Assembly: GCF_004027225.2 (NCBI RefSeq)
Contig: NC_044302.2
Span: 38,972,949 to 39,036,948, forward strand
Origin: Strigops habroptila
Taxonomy: Eukaryota; Chordata; Aves; Psittaciformes; Psittacidae
Direction of reading: 5' to 3'
Length of the DNA stretch: 64,000 nt
Part shown: piece by piece, positions 60,863 to 64,000 of the stretch
How positions within the stretch are numbered: position 1 is the first letter of the stretch
Layout of the letters: each line of letters opens with the position of its first letter
Notes under the pieces: model-generated
Databases searched by the model: none
Seen by the model: the letters and a program-made list of their open reading frames with translations, nothing else
Told to the model about the DNA's origin: nothing
Translations under genes and position numbers: made by a program

Positions 60863-60969
60863 TGGTCTGAAAATTAACCCTACTTATTCAGGCATGATGC
60901 TTCCTTTTCCACTTCTCTCTGTGTTGGGCTTCTCTAACAAGATTTTCATCTTTTATATATATAACCTGT

Positions 60970-60995
60970 ACACACACACACACTCCTCACACACA
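60970..60995 (+). repeat. (CA)n microsatellite
   Basis: CA dinucleotides interrupted once by CTCCT. Confidence 0.8.
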
Positions 60996-62349
60996 TACCA
61001 TTGCTCTGGACATTCCAGACCATTATTTCAGTGCACTGCAGGATCTGGAGTTTGACCAGTGAATCTGACTTGCAGATAAGAAAGCAAGCTCAAGATACCT
61101 GAACTCTTAATCCTACTGAACTTGAACTTAACCCTACAGAAGTTGCACTCTTTCACACAGTCCCAGAACTCTGTGCCAGAGCTCTCCTTATTTTGTTATT
61201 TTTGGTTGAGGGACAGCACTAAAACCACTAAAGCCTTTAGGCAGTTTCTATGCCCCTTTCAAGAGTTAATGCATTCTGAAAGGCAAGAATACTGTTTAAA
61301 AAAAGCAGATTTATTACACATGCTAACTGCATAGCAGTGGGATCTAATTTGTGGTCAAAACACACAATTTGCCATGAACACCTTCCTAAGGAAACAGATA
61401 TATACACTTTCAGTGCAACATTAATGTTTGAAGTGAAGGATTAGTATCGCTTAGCAGTTACGGATGTCTGAAAATTACCTTAATGCTTTTGGAAGTGCTT
61501 AAGAATACATTTCCAAAGAAGAAATAAAAATAATAATAATCAAAAGGCATGTAACTTAGTGGGCCAATACAAAGAACACACTGTACTGACTTATTTATGT
61601 ATTGTATAAGATTCTAGGTTCAAAGGCCTACACTTTTATGTTGGTTTTATTTACATGTGAAATTTTTTCCAAGTGATACAGGGAAATGGATACCATATGT
61701 TTCCCAGCTGTTTTGTTCTGACAGGAACTATTAAGCGCTCAGTATGGAAATGAATTCTGTCTGAGTTTTATGAAAACACTGCTTTCAACACAGGGGTCTA
61801 GACAGAGGAAAAAGCATCAACATTTTGTTTGTCGTCACTTTATTTAGGCTTACATTTATTTTGTTGCTTGGCTTTCTCCACTTTCTAACCTTAACAACAC
61901 GTATTTACATAAACCAATGATGACAAAATTATAAAATTGGACACTGCAAAGAAGCAATGGCCTTTGTTACAAATCTGTCTTGGATCATTGTGAAGTCATG
62001 TATTTCTCTTTCCTTTCATTACAGTTAGAGCACAGTAAGGTACTTCCGCTTTTCTCACTGTTTTTCTTCCCAACGTCCCTTTACAAACACTGTTTATCCA
62101 GAAACGAAAACGGAATACAGAGAACGGTTAGCAATATTTTTATGGATTTAGAGACATAGTCTTCACTTAACTGGGATGATGAATTTACTTGCATCTAATA
62201 AATGATTAGAATATGGCATTTAACCACATAGCAGCAGGGAAGAAAATAAGTCTGACTGGTAGACACAATCCTTCTTTGTGCCATTTTCTACTTGGTTGCT
62301 GTACAGGCTGCATCAGTGCTTAAGCAATAACAGCATGGTTACATATGCT

Positions 62350-62412
62350 GCCTATACATACGCATACATATATACATATATACATATATACATATGCATA
62401 TGCATATACAGC
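62350..62412 (+). repeat. (TACATA)n-type TA/CA tract
   Basis: Repeated ATACATAT units, changing to ATGCATATGCATAT, a self-complementary stretch that could extrude as a hairpin. Confidence 0.85.
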
Positions 62413-63168
62413 ATGCTACAGAGCACTGAAACCATAGGCCAGAGAGGATCAAGGCACGGCTTGAATCTCTGCTACTCTCTTTTCAGATGCTTGTTCCCTG
62501 AAGAAGCGAAAGCAAGTGCTGCCTATGTCCTCCAAAGCACCAGCACAGCAGGAGTTATGTGAGGAGTCTTCAAGAACTGCTCCAGGGAAAAAACTTCTTG
62601 CTCATCTCTCCAAACTTACGAACTCGGGCAGAGGTCATTGAAAGCCTGGGTCAAAAAAATACTGTTTGATTCTGTTCTAAACAACAGTAAAGGATGGCCT
62701 GAGTTTAAGGAAGGGAACTAGAATGTAGAGCAGCTAGCCTGATTCTAGAATCTGACAAATAATTCTGGTATAATCTTGGATAAGCCACATCTTTTCTGTG
62801 CACCAGTATCTCAAATGTAAAAGATGATGACAATTCTTTTTCCAACTATGGTGTCAAAATTATTTCTTTAACTTTTATTCATTAATATGCAGATTTGGAC
62901 AGTCCCATTGAAGTAAAATGAGAGAGGAACATAAAAACTTGAGAGACTTCATTCATATCAGTAAAGAAGGGTTGTGCTGCCTGATAGACCTGATGTGCTA
63001 AAACATTTCCTTTGCACGAAAGAAAATAGTATCTGATGAAAACCTGTACACATCAAATTTGAAAAGGTTGTTCTTCACCATATATTGTGCTCTATGCTCT
63101 TCGTGAGGACGAGAAAACGCAAAATGTGAATAAAGAGGCCTGAACGATTGTTTTTAGTTTTTGAATTT

Positions 63169-63196
63169 GTTTATTTATTTATTTATTTATGTATTT
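63169..63196 (+). repeat. (TTTA)n microsatellite
   Basis: Tandem TTTA units with one TGTA interruption. Confidence 0.85.
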
Positions 63197-64000
63197 GTAG
63201 GTGTCCTAAAATTACTGGGGGTTAATAATAAAAAAAGGGCACAATTAGGGAGCAACTTCTCTTGCAATTTAATCACTTCATCAGATTTTATCTTAGAAAT
63301 CAATATTTACCTTGAACTTTCTAAAAAAAATCCTTATAACATGTTTCAAATTGGAATCATCTGTTGACTTCAGAGCATTTTTCAACATCATCTCTGTATC
63401 TAGGGCAGGGGGAGGCGAGAGGGGGAATTATGTCTGGTACATAAGCATCTGTAGAATTATAGGGTAACTATATGAGTTTTGTATAACCACCAGGAATACC
63501 TCATGCCCAGACGAAACTTTACCCTTGTGACAGGCAGTTTCTGTGATACTTAAAATCTAATGCCAAACATCAGAATACCTTTAAATTGTCCCGAGTATAA
63601 TGAAAATAACAAAGAACTCAGCTTTTACTTTAGCTTTATAAGGAAACTACCACTGAAATTCATTGCTGGTGTGTGCAAGAGCCTGTCTCCCTGGCGTATG
63701 GGTACAGGAACATTCCTTAAATTATGACGGTTTCATGAAGTTTACAGCACTGGTGACACAAATAGGAGGTGGCAAAAGGGTGCACATCACATGTCACTGT
63801 CATTACAAAATGAACTGAACATACTGCAGAGCAGTATTTGTAGATGTTGCTATGCCAGATCTTCATGAACCCAGAATGGCTCACATTCAAAGAGCACGAC
63901 TGCCTGTGGAAATGGTCAAACTCCTAACAGTGTGTTTCTGTCGCCATCACCATGGACTCATTTAGGTTTATGCCTTGGCCAGTGTTCTGTAATGACGAAT

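Larger units (their letters stand above)
59979..64000 (-). other. SNCAIP: SNCAIP intron (5' part, incomplete)
   Basis: About 4 kb upstream of the first coding exon in the window. It contains an old CR1 (60487-60862), a CA microsatellite (60970-60995), a TA/CA tract (62350-62412) and a TTTA tract (63169-63196). I looked for the exon encoding the synphilin-1 N-terminus and did not find it. Confidence 0.7.

Noticed and set aside
1..64000. tRNA, rRNA, CRISPR, operon or phage features
   Set aside because: None was seen; base composition, splice sites and retroposons are those of a vertebrate nuclear genome.

Overview
The window looks like nuclear DNA from a bird. Evidence for this: dispersed CR1 retroposons, several ending in the avian ATTCTATGATTCTRTG-type tail; a solo retroviral LTR of a kind common in neoavian, and especially passerine, genomes; long introns; and one vertebrate gene recognisable by protein sequence. 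A passerine is my best guess. SNCAIP belongs to human 5q material that corresponds to the avian Z, so a Z location is likely, but the window itself does not show it.

Right part (33.3-60.0 kb, minus strand): seven coding exons of SNCAIP (synphilin-1, the alpha-synuclein and parkin interacting protein), read from high to low coordinates. They sit at 59116-59978, 56991-57170, 53690-53803, 48162-48287, 43448-43617, 36849-36941 and 33301-34357. All splice sites are GT/AG and the phases join. They encode the acidic/serine-rich N-terminal half, an ankyrin-like array, a coiled coil and the long serine/lysine-rich C-terminal region. The first coding exon (about 44 residues) lies beyond 64000, and the very last codons are not certain. 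The introns carry CR1 copies (39.4-40.3, 56.3-57.0, 57.6-57.8 and 60.5-60.9 kb), a complete solo LTR with a 5-bp target duplication (45026-45596), microsatellites and a strong G-quadruplex motif.

Middle part (26.4-31.8 kb, minus strand): three small exons (31480-31550, 27412-27510, 26854-26938) whose splice phases join into one reading frame. They encode an N-glycosylatable segment, one transmembrane helix followed by RRHIK, and a short polar tail ending in TAA, with an AATAAA about 470 nt downstream. I do not recognise the protein. It may be a separate small membrane-protein gene (a possible fourth exon lies at 31702-31782) or alternative 3' exons of SNCAIP, because the SNCAIP exon ending at 33301 has a compatible phase. 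This is the most interesting item in the window.

Left part (1-26 kb): no supported gene. It holds CR1 fragments, microsatellites, candidate CTCF sites, a small GC-rich island near 10.4-10.8 kb and several long, complex, repeat-free stretches that look like candidate conserved non-coding elements. No tRNA, rRNA, CRISPR or bacterial-type feature was seen.
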